26,906 bases of DNA from Ignavibacteriaceae bacterium (GTDB lineage Bacteria; Bacteroidota; Ignavibacteria; Ignavibacteriales; Ignavibacteriaceae), in the NCBI GenBank assembly GCA_013388525.1, contig JACAFA010000250.1:1-26906 (forward strand). Reading direction: 5' to 3'. Each line of letters starts with the position of its first letter. The stretch's first letter is position 1. The notes beneath the pieces are model-generated. The model searched no databases and was not told where the DNA came from. It saw nothing but the letters and a program-made list of their open reading frames with translations. This document shows positions 1 through 6,821 of the stretch, piece after piece. Position numbers and translations under genes: made by a program.

Positions 1-168
1 GAGCATAGCAGAAGTCTTGATAAGAATTTCTTTTTAGTTATAAATTTCTTAAATCAACTATTTGGTAATCGCTCTTTTGAACCTATTTTATCAATTACAC
101 AATTTTAGGTACGTTATCGCATCTGACAGGATAATTTTTATATTTTCAGTAATAATAAAGGAACTATC
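1..168. other. Left-edge region without a supported gene
   Basis: This stretch precedes the CBS-domain gene. Two plus-strand frames are open from the edge for a short distance, one to a TAG at 35-37 and another to a TAG at 106-108. Either could be the tail of a gene outside the window, but neither is long enough to recognise. The last 60 bases are AT-rich and probably hold the promoter and leader of the CBS gene; an AAAGGAAC-like ribosome binding site lies just before its ATG. No hairpin terminator is evident. Confidence 0.3.
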
Positions 169-594
169 ATGGAAAACATCAAAGAGATGCTTGCTCGTCG
201 AGAGCTGTACACAGTTAATAAAGGAACAACAATTAAGGATGTTGTCTTTTATATGGCAGAAAAAGGAGTAGGTCTTGTACCTGTAATGGATGAAGGAAAG
301 CTTGTTGGTGTGTTTTCAGAAAGAGATCTGGTTAAACGTGTGATTGCTCAAAATAAAAACCTTGTTGAAACTAAAGTTGAAGATGTTATGAGCACTAAAT
401 TAATTGTTGCTGATATTAATGAGGCGAATGAATCGGTACTGGCAAAAATGAAGGAAGCAAACACACGGCATATCCTGATTATAGAAAATGAAAAACTTGT
501 TGGCGTGCTTGCTATGAGGGATTTGCTGGAACTGGACTTATCTGCCTGCAAAATGACAGTTGAAGTTTTAAATAACTATATTTATTCTAAATAA
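169..594 (+). CDS. Two-CBS-domain protein
   Basis: A 141-aa soluble protein made almost entirely of a pair of CBS motifs (a Bateman module): CBS1 at about residues 8-62, with the GKLVGVFSERDL signature, and CBS2 at about 70-125, with KLVGVLAMRDLL. CBS pairs bind adenine nucleotides such as AMP or ATP, or S-adenosylmethionine, and act as energy or redox sensors, usually regulating a partner. There is no attached enzyme or channel domain, so the partner is unknown. The start is supported by an AGGAAC sequence a few bases upstream. The 3' end overlaps the convergent carbamate kinase gene by 13 bases. Family assignment is firm; ligand and target are not determinable here. Confidence 0.9.
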   Translation: MENIKEMLARRELYTVNKGTTIKDVVFYMAEKGVGLVPVMDEGKLVGVFSERDLVKRVIAQNKNLVETKVEDVMSTKLIVADINEANESVLAKMKEANTRHILIIENEKLVGVLAMRDLLELDLSACKMTVEVLNNYIYSK

Positions 595-1544
595 GTATCA
601 TCAGCTACGATTCGTGTGCCATTATCAGGATTACCAAGTTGTGTTGATTCGGTGATTATGGTTTCTTTACCTCCATTTTTTATAAACTGAATTGCTGCTA
701 ATATTTTTGGTGCCATACTTCCATCAGCAAATTCACCTGCCTCTAAATATTTTTCTGCTTCTGATACTGTTATCTTCTCTAATTTCATTTGATTTGGTTT
801 ATGAAAATTCAAATAAACATTTGGCACATCAGTTAAAATGAAAAAAGCATCGGCTCCTATTTCTGCAGCAAGCAAAGATGAAGCGAGGTCTTTATCAATA
901 ACTGCTTCAACACCAACAAGATTTTTCTTTTCATCCATACAAACTGGAACACCGCCGCCGCCAGCAGCAATTACAATATTCCCGCGCCTTACAAGATCGC
1001 GAATAATTTTCTGATTTATAATGTCTAACGGAGCTGGCGATGGAACAACTCTTCTCCATCCTCTTTTTCGCGGATCTTCTTTGAAAATAAGTCCTCCGGC
1101 TTTTGCAAGTAATTCGGCTTCTTCCTTTAAATAAAATCTGCCGACGGGTTTAGTTGGTTCGATAAATGCAGGATCATTTTTATCAACTAATACCTGAGTA
1201 ACAATTGTTACAACATTTTTTCTGATTTTATTTTCGCGAAGTATGTTCTTAACCTGCCGTTCGATCATATAACCAATTCCCCCCTGCGAATCAGCAACAC
1301 AAATATCAAGCGGCATCTGAGGGATTTTATACTCTTTATAACCAGCTTCATTCCTGAGCATTATATTCCCGACCTGCGGTCCATTTCCGTGAGTCAGAAC
1401 AAGCTCATATCCGCATTTAATCAGTTTAATAAGGTTGATACATGTATCATAAGTGTTTTTTTCCTGCTGCTGGATCGTTCCAACTTCATTACCTCTCAAA
1501 AGAGCATTTCCGCCAAGAGCGACTACTGCAATTTTTTTATTCAT
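582..1544 (-). CDS. arcC: Carbamate kinase
   Basis: A 320-aa protein of the amino-acid-kinase fold, matching the usual ~310-aa length of carbamate kinase. It interconverts carbamoyl phosphate plus ADP with ATP, CO2 and ammonia, normally as the last step of the arginine deiminase or another ureide/agmatine fermentation route. Visible signatures are ALGGNALL near the N-terminus, THGNGPQVGN (about 52-61), the AAGGGGVPV loop (about 194-202), EAVIDKDLAS, ILTDV and the C-terminal FADGSMAPK segment. No arginine deiminase or ornithine carbamoyltransferase lies beside it, so the source of carbamoyl phosphate is not shown. It may relate to the ammonium/glutamate theme of the region, but that is inference. 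It is transcribed divergently from aat across a 491-bp spacer. Confidence 0.95.
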   Translation of the reverse strand: MNKKIAVVALGGNALLRGNEVGTIQQQEKNTYDTCINLIKLIKCGYELVLTHGNGPQVGNIMLRNEAGYKEYKIPQMPLDICVADSQGGIGYMIERQVKNILRENKIRKNVVTIVTQVLVDKNDPAFIEPTKPVGRFYLKEEAELLAKAGGLIFKEDPRKRGWRRVVPSPAPLDIINQKIIRDLVRRGNIVIAAGGGGVPVCMDEKKNLVGVEAVIDKDLASSLLAAEIGADAFFILTDVPNVYLNFHKPNQMKLEKITVSEAEKYLEAGEFADGSMAPKILAAIQFIKNGGKETIITESTQLGNPDNGTRIVADDTYLE

Positions 1545-1683
1545 ACCGGATTTATTGAAAAATAGAATTCAAAAATGAGGCGTAAATTTAAGCAGATTTT
1601 GGTTATTAGTTGATAGTCATTTGTTATAGTTGAATAATACAAGTTTTTGTCATATTTGTCAAAACATATTGACCTCACTCTAA

Positions 1684-1706
1684 TCTCTCTCCTTCGAGGA
1701 GAGAGA
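1684..1706. repeat. Palindromic repeat, copy 1
   Basis: A perfect 10-bp inverted repeat, TCTCTCTCCT / AGGAGAGAGA, around a TCG centre, preceded by CCTCACTCTAA. The arrangement (CCTCAC...A-rich...CTCTCC palindrome) is the same as in the hairpin after the second GDH gene at 13444-13482, and in inverted orientation at 1779-1810. This suggests a dispersed REP-like family. Confidence 0.6.
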
Positions 1707-1778
1707 CTTATTATCAATAAAACTTTAATTGATTACGTTCTGACAGAATATTTATATCAAGATAAAAAATTTAATAAG

Positions 1779-1801
1779 CCCTTCTCTTCTTAAGAGAAGG
1801 G
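1779..1801. repeat. Palindromic repeat, copy 2 (inverted)
   Basis: A perfect 10-bp inverted repeat, CCCTTCTCTT / AAGAGAAGGG, around a CTT centre, followed by TGGGGATGAG, the reverse complement of the CTCATCCCCA-type lead-in of the family. It faces copy 1 across about 72 bp, giving an inverted doublet. Confidence 0.6.
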
Positions 1802-2035
1802 TGGGGATGAGTTTGATTATTGCTTTAAAGGTTCAGAATATATTAAAACAATTTTTTTTATTAGGATCATTTTAGACTACACTGGTTAATGTTGATTGAG
1901 ATTTGTTGCTGCTCAATCTAAAATCGAAACCAATAACTGGTAAACTAAAACCAAAAACTTCAAACCAAAAACTAAGAATTTGAGTAAAAGCAGTATAATC
2001 ACTAACTTTATTTAAGATTTAAGTGAAAAATTCCC

Positions 2036-2638
2036 GTGAACAGTAAAGAACATTTCGATCCGAAGGAACTATTGAAACCTGAAAATATGCTCAGGCTGTA
2101 TGCGAGCGGGGCATTCCCTATGGCTGATTCAGAAACCGGAAACATTAATTGGTATTTGCCTGAAGTTCGTACAATCATTCCACTCGATAATTTTAACATT
2201 CCACGTTCTGCAAGAAAAGCAATTGAAGAGAATAATTTTGCAATAAGATTTGATACAGATTTTGAAGGAGTTCTCGAAGGTTGTGCTGACAGAGAATCAA
2301 CGTGGATTTCTGAAGAACTTAAATCTGCTTATAGAAAATTAAAAAAACAAGGACACATTCATACTGTCGAAACCTGGAAGGACGGTAAGCTTGTCGGTGG
2401 ACTTTACGGAGTTACTTTTCGTGGTGCGTTCTTTGGCGAGAGTATGTTTTCTAAAGTATCTCAGGCATCTAAAGCTGCACTTGCTGCTTTGCTGAAACAT
2501 TTGAAGGAAAAAGAATTTGTTCTTCTCGATGTGCAGTATATGACCGAGCACTTAAAAATGTTTGGTGCAGTTGAAATTTCTTTTGAGGAATATACTAAGC
2601 TGCTGCATTTAGCTTATGGAAAAGTTTGTGAGTTTTAA
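2036..2638 (+). CDS. aat: Leucyl/phenylalanyl-tRNA--protein transferase
   Basis: A 200-aa protein, close to the family's normal length. It transfers Leu or Phe from aminoacyl-tRNA to N-terminal Arg or Lys of proteins, feeding them to the ClpS/ClpAP N-end-rule pathway in the cytoplasm. Diagnostic segments are LYASGAFPMAD (21-31), WYLPEVRTIIPL (39-50), FRGAFFGESMFS (128-139) and LLDVQYMTEHLKMFGAVEI near the C-terminus, the last with the conserved Asp-x-Gln and Gly-Ala. The start is a GTG at 2036. A GTG at 2023 is in another frame and reaches a stop after seven codons. No strong ribosome binding site is present. A hairpin at 2643-2665 lies directly after the stop codon. Confidence 0.95.
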   Translation: MNSKEHFDPKELLKPENMLRLYASGAFPMADSETGNINWYLPEVRTIIPLDNFNIPRSARKAIEENNFAIRFDTDFEGVLEGCADRESTWISEELKSAYRKLKKQGHIHTVETWKDGKLVGGLYGVTFRGAFFGESMFSKVSQASKAALAALLKHLKEKEFVLLDVQYMTEHLKMFGAVEISFEEYTKLLHLAYGKVCEF

Positions 2639-2642
2639 AAAT

Positions 2643-2665
2643 GAGACGACTCATCGAGGTGTCTC
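2643..2665. repeat. Foldback hairpin after aat
   Basis: GAGAC at 2643-2647 pairs with GTCTC at 2661-2665. Inside, CTC pairs with GAG around an ATC loop, with a G-T and an A-G opposition between the two helices. It lies six bases after the aat stop and lacks a T-run, so it is a weak terminator candidate or a dispersed foldback. Confidence 0.4.
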
Positions 2666-2685
2666 TACAAATAATTTGTAATTGG

Positions 2686-2742
2686 CTATGGCTTTACTAA
2701 AATCAATTCCTTCTGCGGCGGTGAAATAAACTCGCAGCCGTT
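2686..2742 (-). pseudogene. Orphan 3' end of an Xaa-Pro peptidase gene
   Basis: Read on the minus strand, this 57-bp segment encodes NGCEFISPPQKELILVKP plus a stop, identical in protein to the last 18 residues of the M24 peptidase at 3639-4832. The DNA differs at six positions (stop TAG/TAA, Leu TTA/TTG, two Pro CCG/CCA, Ser TCA/TCT, Asn AAC/AAT), all synonymous. Homology stops abruptly at 2742, the first base of the nucleotidyltransferase stop codon, and does not continue beyond the peptidase stop. The fragment has no start and no rest of gene; it is a remnant or an integration scar. Confidence 0.85.
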
Positions 2743-3323
2743 TACATTTTAGTTTCCACCAGTGCTTTCTCCAATAAATCCTTGACACCTAATTCTTCAG
2801 CCCATTTATTTAAATATTTTCTGTCAAGTAATTCACCTTGAACTTTTATTATACCCAATATATCCTTCCATTGCCTTTCTGAAACTGAGCCACCTAATTT
2901 GTACCATTCAAGTTTGCTAAGAATTGTATCTTCAGGAGAGCAAAGACATACTTGAATTGAATCCGGTTCTGCTGAGATACTATCCTTTCTTCTTCTTTCA
3001 AATGATTTTCTATCAAACTGTCTCCCTAGAGAAATAAACACATCAATTTTTATCATCGTTGCAAGATGAATCAGGTTAAAGGTCGATCTGTTTTTAATTG
3101 CATCAAGAATCATTTCCTCATCAATAAAATAATCCTTATTAAGAGCTTGCACTAATAATTTTACATGTTCCTGCTTAAGTTCTGAAACAAGGTCGATATC
3201 CATTGTAGCCCGTGATATGCCATATACTGAGCTAGCAATTGAACCACCAATGTAATACGGAACATTAAGTTGTTCTAAAATTTTTATAAAAAGTTTAATA
3301 GCTTGGTTTATCTCGGTATTCAT
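2742..3323 (-). CDS. Predicted nucleotidyltransferase (AbiEii/MNT-like fold)
   Basis: A 193-aa soluble protein. The segment YIGGSIASSVYG...TMDIDLV (about residues 24-46) carries the polymerase-beta-like signature: GGS at 26-28 and Asp42/Asp44 as metal-binding acids. A later conserved stretch, SPEDTILSKLEWYKLGG...ERQWKDILGII (about 128-158), is typical of a broad family of predicted nucleotidyltransferases annotated as AbiEii-like or DUF6036-like. The substrate is unknown. The start overlaps the end of the upstream 94-aa gene by 29 bases, implying coupled translation. Its stop codon abuts the orphan peptidase tail at 2686-2742. Candidate roles are a toxin of a toxin-antitoxin-like pair or tRNA/protein nucleotidylation; none is shown. 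Confidence 0.75.
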   Translation of the reverse strand: MNTEINQAIKLFIKILEQLNVPYYIGGSIASSVYGISRATMDIDLVSELKQEHVKLLVQALNKDYFIDEEMILDAIKNRSTFNLIHLATMIKIDVFISLGRQFDRKSFERRRKDSISAEPDSIQVCLCSPEDTILSKLEWYKLGGSVSERQWKDILGIIKVQGELLDRKYLNKWAEELGVKDLLEKALVETKM

Positions 3324-3579
3324 CTAGTCTAGTTTGTTCTTTGAATAAGCGCAATTTATTTGCAAGTTCTGCCCCATAATGGTATTCAACAAAGAGAAGC
3401 TTCTTTTCATCTTCACTCAATTCCGGATTCGCCCTGGCAATCGCCCGTTTAGAAAGATTAATGATTGACGAGCTGAATTGTAGAGTTCGATTCAGCTTTT
3501 CTTTTATAGTAAGCTTACGAAGCAGTGAAACCAAAACTCTTTCTACTTCGGGATTAGTGTCTGTTGATTGAGTTATCAT
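3295..3579 (-). CDS. Small protein paired with nucleotidyltransferase
   Basis: A 94-aa, charged, mostly helical-looking protein without signal peptide or membrane segment. A central stretch reads SKRAIARANPELSEDEKKLLFVEYHYG (about 47-73), with ELANKLRLF following. I do not recognise a named family with confidence. Its gene overlaps the downstream nucleotidyltransferase by 29 bases, so the two form one transcriptional and probably functional unit. In that position it could be an antitoxin, a DNA-binding regulator or a complex partner. No Shine-Dalgarno is evident upstream of the ATG at 3579. A perfect 10-bp-arm palindrome lies 19 bases upstream and could be its operator. Confidence 0.65.
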   Translation of the reverse strand: MITQSTDTNPEVERVLVSLLRKLTIKEKLNRTLQFSSSIINLSKRAIARANPELSEDEKKLLFVEYHYGAELANKLRLFKEQTRLDEYRDKPSY

Positions 3580-3597
3580 AAAATATTTTTGCCGGTT

Positions 3598-3618
3598 GCA
3601 CAGATTAATAATCTGTGC
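3598..3618. promoter_or_regulatory. Perfect 21-bp palindrome upstream of the two-gene unit
   Basis: GCACAGATTA / TAATCTGTGC around a single A. It sits between the stop of the Xaa-Pro peptidase (3639) and the start of the 94-aa gene (3579), both read on the minus strand. No T-run follows on that strand, so an operator for autoregulation is at least as likely as a terminator. Confidence 0.45.
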
Positions 3619-3638
3619 TACAAGTAATAAATAAAAAT

Positions 3639-3695
3639 TTATGGCTTTACCAAAATCAATTCCTTCTGTGGTGGAGAAATAAACTCGCAGCCATT
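3639..3695 (-). repeat. 57-bp repeat, intact-gene copy
   Basis: The 3' end of the Xaa-Pro peptidase gene, repeated at 2686-2742 with 51 of 57 bases identical and all differences synonymous. The two copies are in direct orientation and bound the two-gene nucleotidyltransferase unit, about 0.9 kb. Confidence 0.85.
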
Positions 3696-4832
3696 CTTTG
3701 TTATATAAACTTCTTCTTCAATTGTTGAAACGCCGTAACCTTCAATCGGCAGTCTTGGTTCAATTGTAAAAACTTGTCCTTCTTCCAGAGGCATAAATGG
3801 TGCGTTACCGTATCTTTCCCACGCAGGGAACATTCCAGCAACTCCATCGTGCACAGTTTTACCAACCTGGTGTCCCAGTCCGTGCGGATATTCCGGGTAA
3901 CCGTTTTGTGTTATGTATGATCTTACAATCGTATCCATATCAACACCTTTAACTCCGGGCTTTACTGCATCAGCAACTTTTTGAATTGAATCACGGATAA
4001 CATTAAATCCTTTTTGAACTGGTGCAGGAGCGTTAGTTTCGCCATCATTTAAAATGTACCACGTTCTCTGCAGGTCAGAACAATAACCTTTATACTTGAT
4101 TCCAAAATCCATATTGACAACAGTTCCCTTTGTAATCACTTTATCACTCGGACCTTCGTGCGGACCGTTCGGATTCGGACCGGCGAACACTGCAGGAAAA
4201 TGATCTTCTTCCCACGCTGCTTCAAATCCTCTTTCGGTATGAAGTTTTCTGACATAGTTAGCAACATCTATTTCAGTCATCCCCGGTTTCATATAATTTG
4301 TAACTGCATCGAATATTTTCAGAGTTTCCTTAATTGCTTCTTTCATTAAGGCAAGTTCCGTAGGAGATTTTCTTCCTCTTAAAGCTGAAATAATTTCTTC
4401 GGAGCTAACGAGTCGTTTTGCGTACTCAGTTCCTTCAAGGTGATCGAGAAGAATCTGATACATACCATAAGTCAAACCATCACCAAGCACAGAAGTTTTG
4501 GAAAAGTTTATTGCGATTTTGTTTGGATTTTTTCTTGTTATGTAATCTCTTAAAGGTTCACGGATTGATTTGAGATATGGAATAATATTTTTAAATAATC
4601 CGGCTTTCTTAAAATTTCCTTCCTCCATAGAGCCGACTATTGCCGTTGTATCACCATCTTTATTAATGCAGAACGCTGCCTGCCAGGTCGAGTTCACGCC
4701 AACGACCATTTCCATTGCCGGGTCAGTCATAACAGAACTTTCGCGTACGAATGTTAACCACATATCAATATTTTTTTCTTTAAGAATTTCAACTGCCTGA
4801 TTGATTTTTTCTCTATGAATTTCGAAGTCCAT
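3639..4832 (-). CDS. M24B family Xaa-Pro peptidase
   Basis: A 397-aa cytosolic metallopeptidase of the creatinase/aminopeptidase P/prolidase class, which cleaves bonds involving an N-terminal or dipeptide proline. The N-terminal ~150 residues form the creatinase-like domain; the C-terminal pita-bread domain carries the complete metal set: Asp242 (NMDFG), Asp253 (CSDLQRT), His321 in HGLGH, Glu358 (FTIEPR) and Glu372 (IEEEVYI), with the helper His328 in VHD. Exact specificity (aminopeptidase P versus prolidase) cannot be fixed from sequence. The stop at 3639 begins one copy of a 57-bp repeat shared with 2686-2742. Upstream it shares a 297-bp divergent spacer with GDH1. The start at 4832 follows a GGAGC sequence. 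Confidence 0.92.
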   Translation of the reverse strand: MDFEIHREKINQAVEILKEKNIDMWLTFVRESSVMTDPAMEMVVGVNSTWQAAFCINKDGDTTAIVGSMEEGNFKKAGLFKNIIPYLKSIREPLRDYITRKNPNKIAINFSKTSVLGDGLTYGMYQILLDHLEGTEYAKRLVSSEEIISALRGRKSPTELALMKEAIKETLKIFDAVTNYMKPGMTEIDVANYVRKLHTERGFEAAWEEDHFPAVFAGPNPNGPHEGPSDKVITKGTVVNMDFGIKYKGYCSDLQRTWYILNDGETNAPAPVQKGFNVIRDSIQKVADAVKPGVKGVDMDTIVRSYITQNGYPEYPHGLGHQVGKTVHDGVAGMFPAWERYGNAPFMPLEEGQVFTIEPRLPIEGYGVSTIEEEVYITKNGCEFISPPQKELILVKP

Positions 4833-4909
4833 TTTTAGCTCCTGTATTTAATTTGGAAGAAAGAATAATGCAATTTATCAAATAGACAGTCAAGATACCA
4901 TTTAATTGA

Positions 4910-4982
4910 AAAAATCAGCTATAAACGAGGTGATTTTTATCAAACATTCTGCTTTGGAAAACTGATTTTTGAGTTTTTGATA
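4910..4982. promoter_or_regulatory. TGATTTTT motif cluster upstream of GDH1
   Basis: In the divergent spacer between the peptidase and GDH1, TGATTTTT occurs at 4931-4938 and 4963-4970 (32 bp apart), and its reverse complement at 4910-4917. The first two copies in order form an inverted repeat with a 13-bp gap. TATCAAA at 4938-4944 is mirrored by TTTGATA at 4976-4982. This may be a regulator binding region for gdh1, but AT-richness makes chance copies possible. Confidence 0.25.
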
Positions 4983-5129
4983 ACCCGATTTATTAAGTTT
5001 CGTGTAGCAATTAAACTTATTTTTCTTCAAAGGGGAAAAATTATAGCAACCAGTTATCAGAAGTATTTATAGTTTAACAGAATAATTCATCATCAATCCC
5101 AAATAAAATTTTAATACAGAGAGGTTTTC

Positions 5130-6470
5130 ATGTCAGATTACACAGAAAAAATATTAAAGGATGTAAAAACAAAAAATCCTAATGAACCGGAATTTCATCA
5201 GGCGGTTCAGGAAGTACTTGAATCGCTTGAGGTAGTGCTGCAACGTCATCCTGAATACAGATCATTTAAAATTCTTGAAAGAATGGTGGAGCCGGAAAGA
5301 TTAATTATGTTTCGTGTTCCCTGGATGGATGATCAGGGAGAAATTCAAATTAACCGCGGATACAGAATTGAAATGAACAGCGCAATCGGTCCTTACAAAG
5401 GTGGTCTGCGTTTTCACCCATCTGTTACTCTTGGCATACTTAAATTTTTAGCATTTGAACAGGTATTCAAAAATTCATTAACTACTCTTCCAATGGGAGG
5501 TGGAAAAGGTGGATCAGATTTTAATCCCAAGGGAAAAAGCGATAACGAAATCATGCGCTTCTGCCAGAGTTTTATGACTGAACTTTTCCGTCACATTGGT
5601 CCGGATACTGATGTTCCTGCTGGTGATATTGGTGTAGGTGCAAGGGAAATAGGATTTTTATACGGTCAATACAAGAGATTAAAAAATGAATTCACCGGAG
5701 TACTTACAGGGAAAGGATTGAACTGGGGAGGATCACTAATCAGACCTGAAGCAACAGGGTTCGGTTGTGTTTATTTTGCTCAGGAGATGCTGAAAACAAG
5801 AAACACTTCTTTCGATGGAAAGACAGTTGCGGTGTCAGGTTTTGGAAATGTTGCGTGGGGAGCTGTTATAAAAGTAAATGAGCTCGGAGGAAAAGTTGTA
5901 ACTCTCTCAGGTCCTGATGGTTATATTTATGATCCTGATGGTGTGAAAGGGGAAAAAGTTGACTATATGCTAAAGCTTCGTGCAAGCAACAAAGATGCTG
6001 TTGAAGATTATGCAAAAGAATTCAAAGTTAAATTCTTCCCAGGTAAGAAACCATGGGAAATAAAAGTTGATGTTGCTCTTCCATGTGCAACTCAGAATGA
6101 AATTTTTGCAGAAGATGCAAAGGAATTATTAAAGAACGGATGCTTCTGTGTTTGTGAGGGTGCCAACATGCCCACAACAATTGAAGCTTATAATATTTTC
6201 AGAGACGCAAAAATTCTCTATGCACCTGGAAAAGCTTCGAATGCTGGTGGAGTTGCTACTTCCGGGCTTGAAATGTCACAGAACAGTATGCGTCTGCCCT
6301 GGTCGAAAGAAGAAGTTGACAGAAGACTACATGAAATTATGGTAAGAATTCACGATACCTGCGTTGCTACCGCAGAAAGATTCGGAACACCGGGAAATTA
6401 TGTTAACGGTGCAAACATTGCCGGCTTCTTAAAAGTTGCCGATGCGATGATTGATCAGGGATTAGTCTAA
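5130..6470 (+). CDS. gdhA: Glutamate dehydrogenase, NAD-type (GDH1)
   Basis: A 446-aa hexameric-class glutamate dehydrogenase interconverting glutamate with 2-oxoglutarate and ammonium. Catalytic and substrate residues are in place: Lys90 (GPYKGG), Lys114 (VFKNS), Lys126 (PMGGGKGG), Asp166 (PAGDIG) and Ser378. The Rossmann segment reads VSGFGNVAWGA and TLSGPDGYIYDPDG, giving Phe238, Pro262 and Asp263, the combination of the NAD-dependent Clostridium symbiosum enzyme. I therefore infer NAD preference and a probable catabolic role, although automatic annotation would probably say NADP. The N-terminal substrate domain is nearly the same as in GDH2 (12080-13441), while the cofactor domain differs strongly. 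The ribosome binding site is GAGAGG before the ATG. It is monocistronic, with a strong terminator at 6501-6526. Confidence 0.95.
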   Translation: MSDYTEKILKDVKTKNPNEPEFHQAVQEVLESLEVVLQRHPEYRSFKILERMVEPERLIMFRVPWMDDQGEIQINRGYRIEMNSAIGPYKGGLRFHPSVTLGILKFLAFEQVFKNSLTTLPMGGGKGGSDFNPKGKSDNEIMRFCQSFMTELFRHIGPDTDVPAGDIGVGAREIGFLYGQYKRLKNEFTGVLTGKGLNWGGSLIRPEATGFGCVYFAQEMLKTRNTSFDGKTVAVSGFGNVAWGAVIKVNELGGKVVTLSGPDGYIYDPDGVKGEKVDYMLKLRASNKDAVEDYAKEFKVKFFPGKKPWEIKVDVALPCATQNEIFAEDAKELLKNGCFCVCEGANMPTTIEAYNIFRDAKILYAPGKASNAGGVATSGLEMSQNSMRLPWSKEEVDRRLHEIMVRIHDTCVATAERFGTPGNYVNGANIAGFLKVADAMIDQGLV

Positions 6471-6500
6471 TTAAAAATTGACAATTAAAAATTAAAAATA

Positions 6501-6526
6501 AAGGCGGTTCAATGAACCGCCTTTTT
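6501..6526 (+). terminator. Intrinsic terminator of GDH1
   Basis: A perfect 10-bp stem, AAGGCGGTTC / GAACCGCCTT, with an AAT loop and a T-run ending at 6526, 30 bases after the GDH1 stop. Confidence 0.9.
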
Positions 6527-6821
6527 GGATAAAGGTATCTCTGTCATAGTACAGAGTCTATCCGAGAATCGGTTAATAAGAGTAAGCGTCAGTTTGCGTT
6601 TCTGAATTCGTTTCGGACAAGCTGGAACTTGAAAGCTTTCAAAATAATTGTATCCTAGCATAGCTCTCCAGAGCTGTGCCAAAGAATCACAAGACTGGAG
6701 TACTGTGCCACGTCATTTACTTTTTAATTTTTCATTTTTAATTGCTTCTTCTGCTTTTCACCTGCTCTTTTTCTATATTAGTCCATAAGAAAAAACAAAC
6801 CAATAAATTAATTTCAGAAAA
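6527..6821. other. Structured intergenic stretch before fusion 1
   Basis: A 295-bp gene-free region. Directly after the terminator is a two-part foldback at 6527-6563: GGATA pairs with TATCC, and CTCTGT at 6539-6544 with ACAGAG at 6551-6556. A second foldback at 6658-6679 pairs GCATAGCTCT with AGAGCTGTGC through one T-G opposition. A/T-rich tracts of the AATTAAAAAT type occur at 6471-6501 and, in reverse complement, at about 6721-6744, loosely bracketing the stretch. The last ~60 bases before 6822 should hold the promoter of the fusion 1 operon; I see no clear consensus or Shine-Dalgarno. Confidence 0.4.

Larger units (their letters stand above)
1545..2035. other. Divergent intergenic spacer arcC/aat
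   Basis: A 491-bp non-coding stretch between the divergent arcC and aat genes, so both promoters should lie here. It holds two perfect palindromes in opposed orientation (1684-1706 and 1779-1801, listed separately). From about 1910 to 1985 there is a low-complexity A-rich tract with repeated CCAAAAACT-like units. I find no ORF with recognisable coding character in it. Confidence 0.5.

Noticed and set aside
1..108. Open frame from the left edge ending at 106-108
   Set aside because: 36 codons of AT-rich text without recognisable protein features; another frame is open only to 37. It could be a gene tail but cannot be supported.
62..271. A 69-codon open frame overlapping the start of the CBS-domain gene
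   Set aside because: It is out of frame with the clear CBS protein, has no recognisable content, and most of its length is the AT-rich leader.
1910..1985. CRISPR-like array from repeated CCAAAAACT units
   Set aside because: The units are short, irregular and low-complexity, without constant-length repeats or unique spacers.
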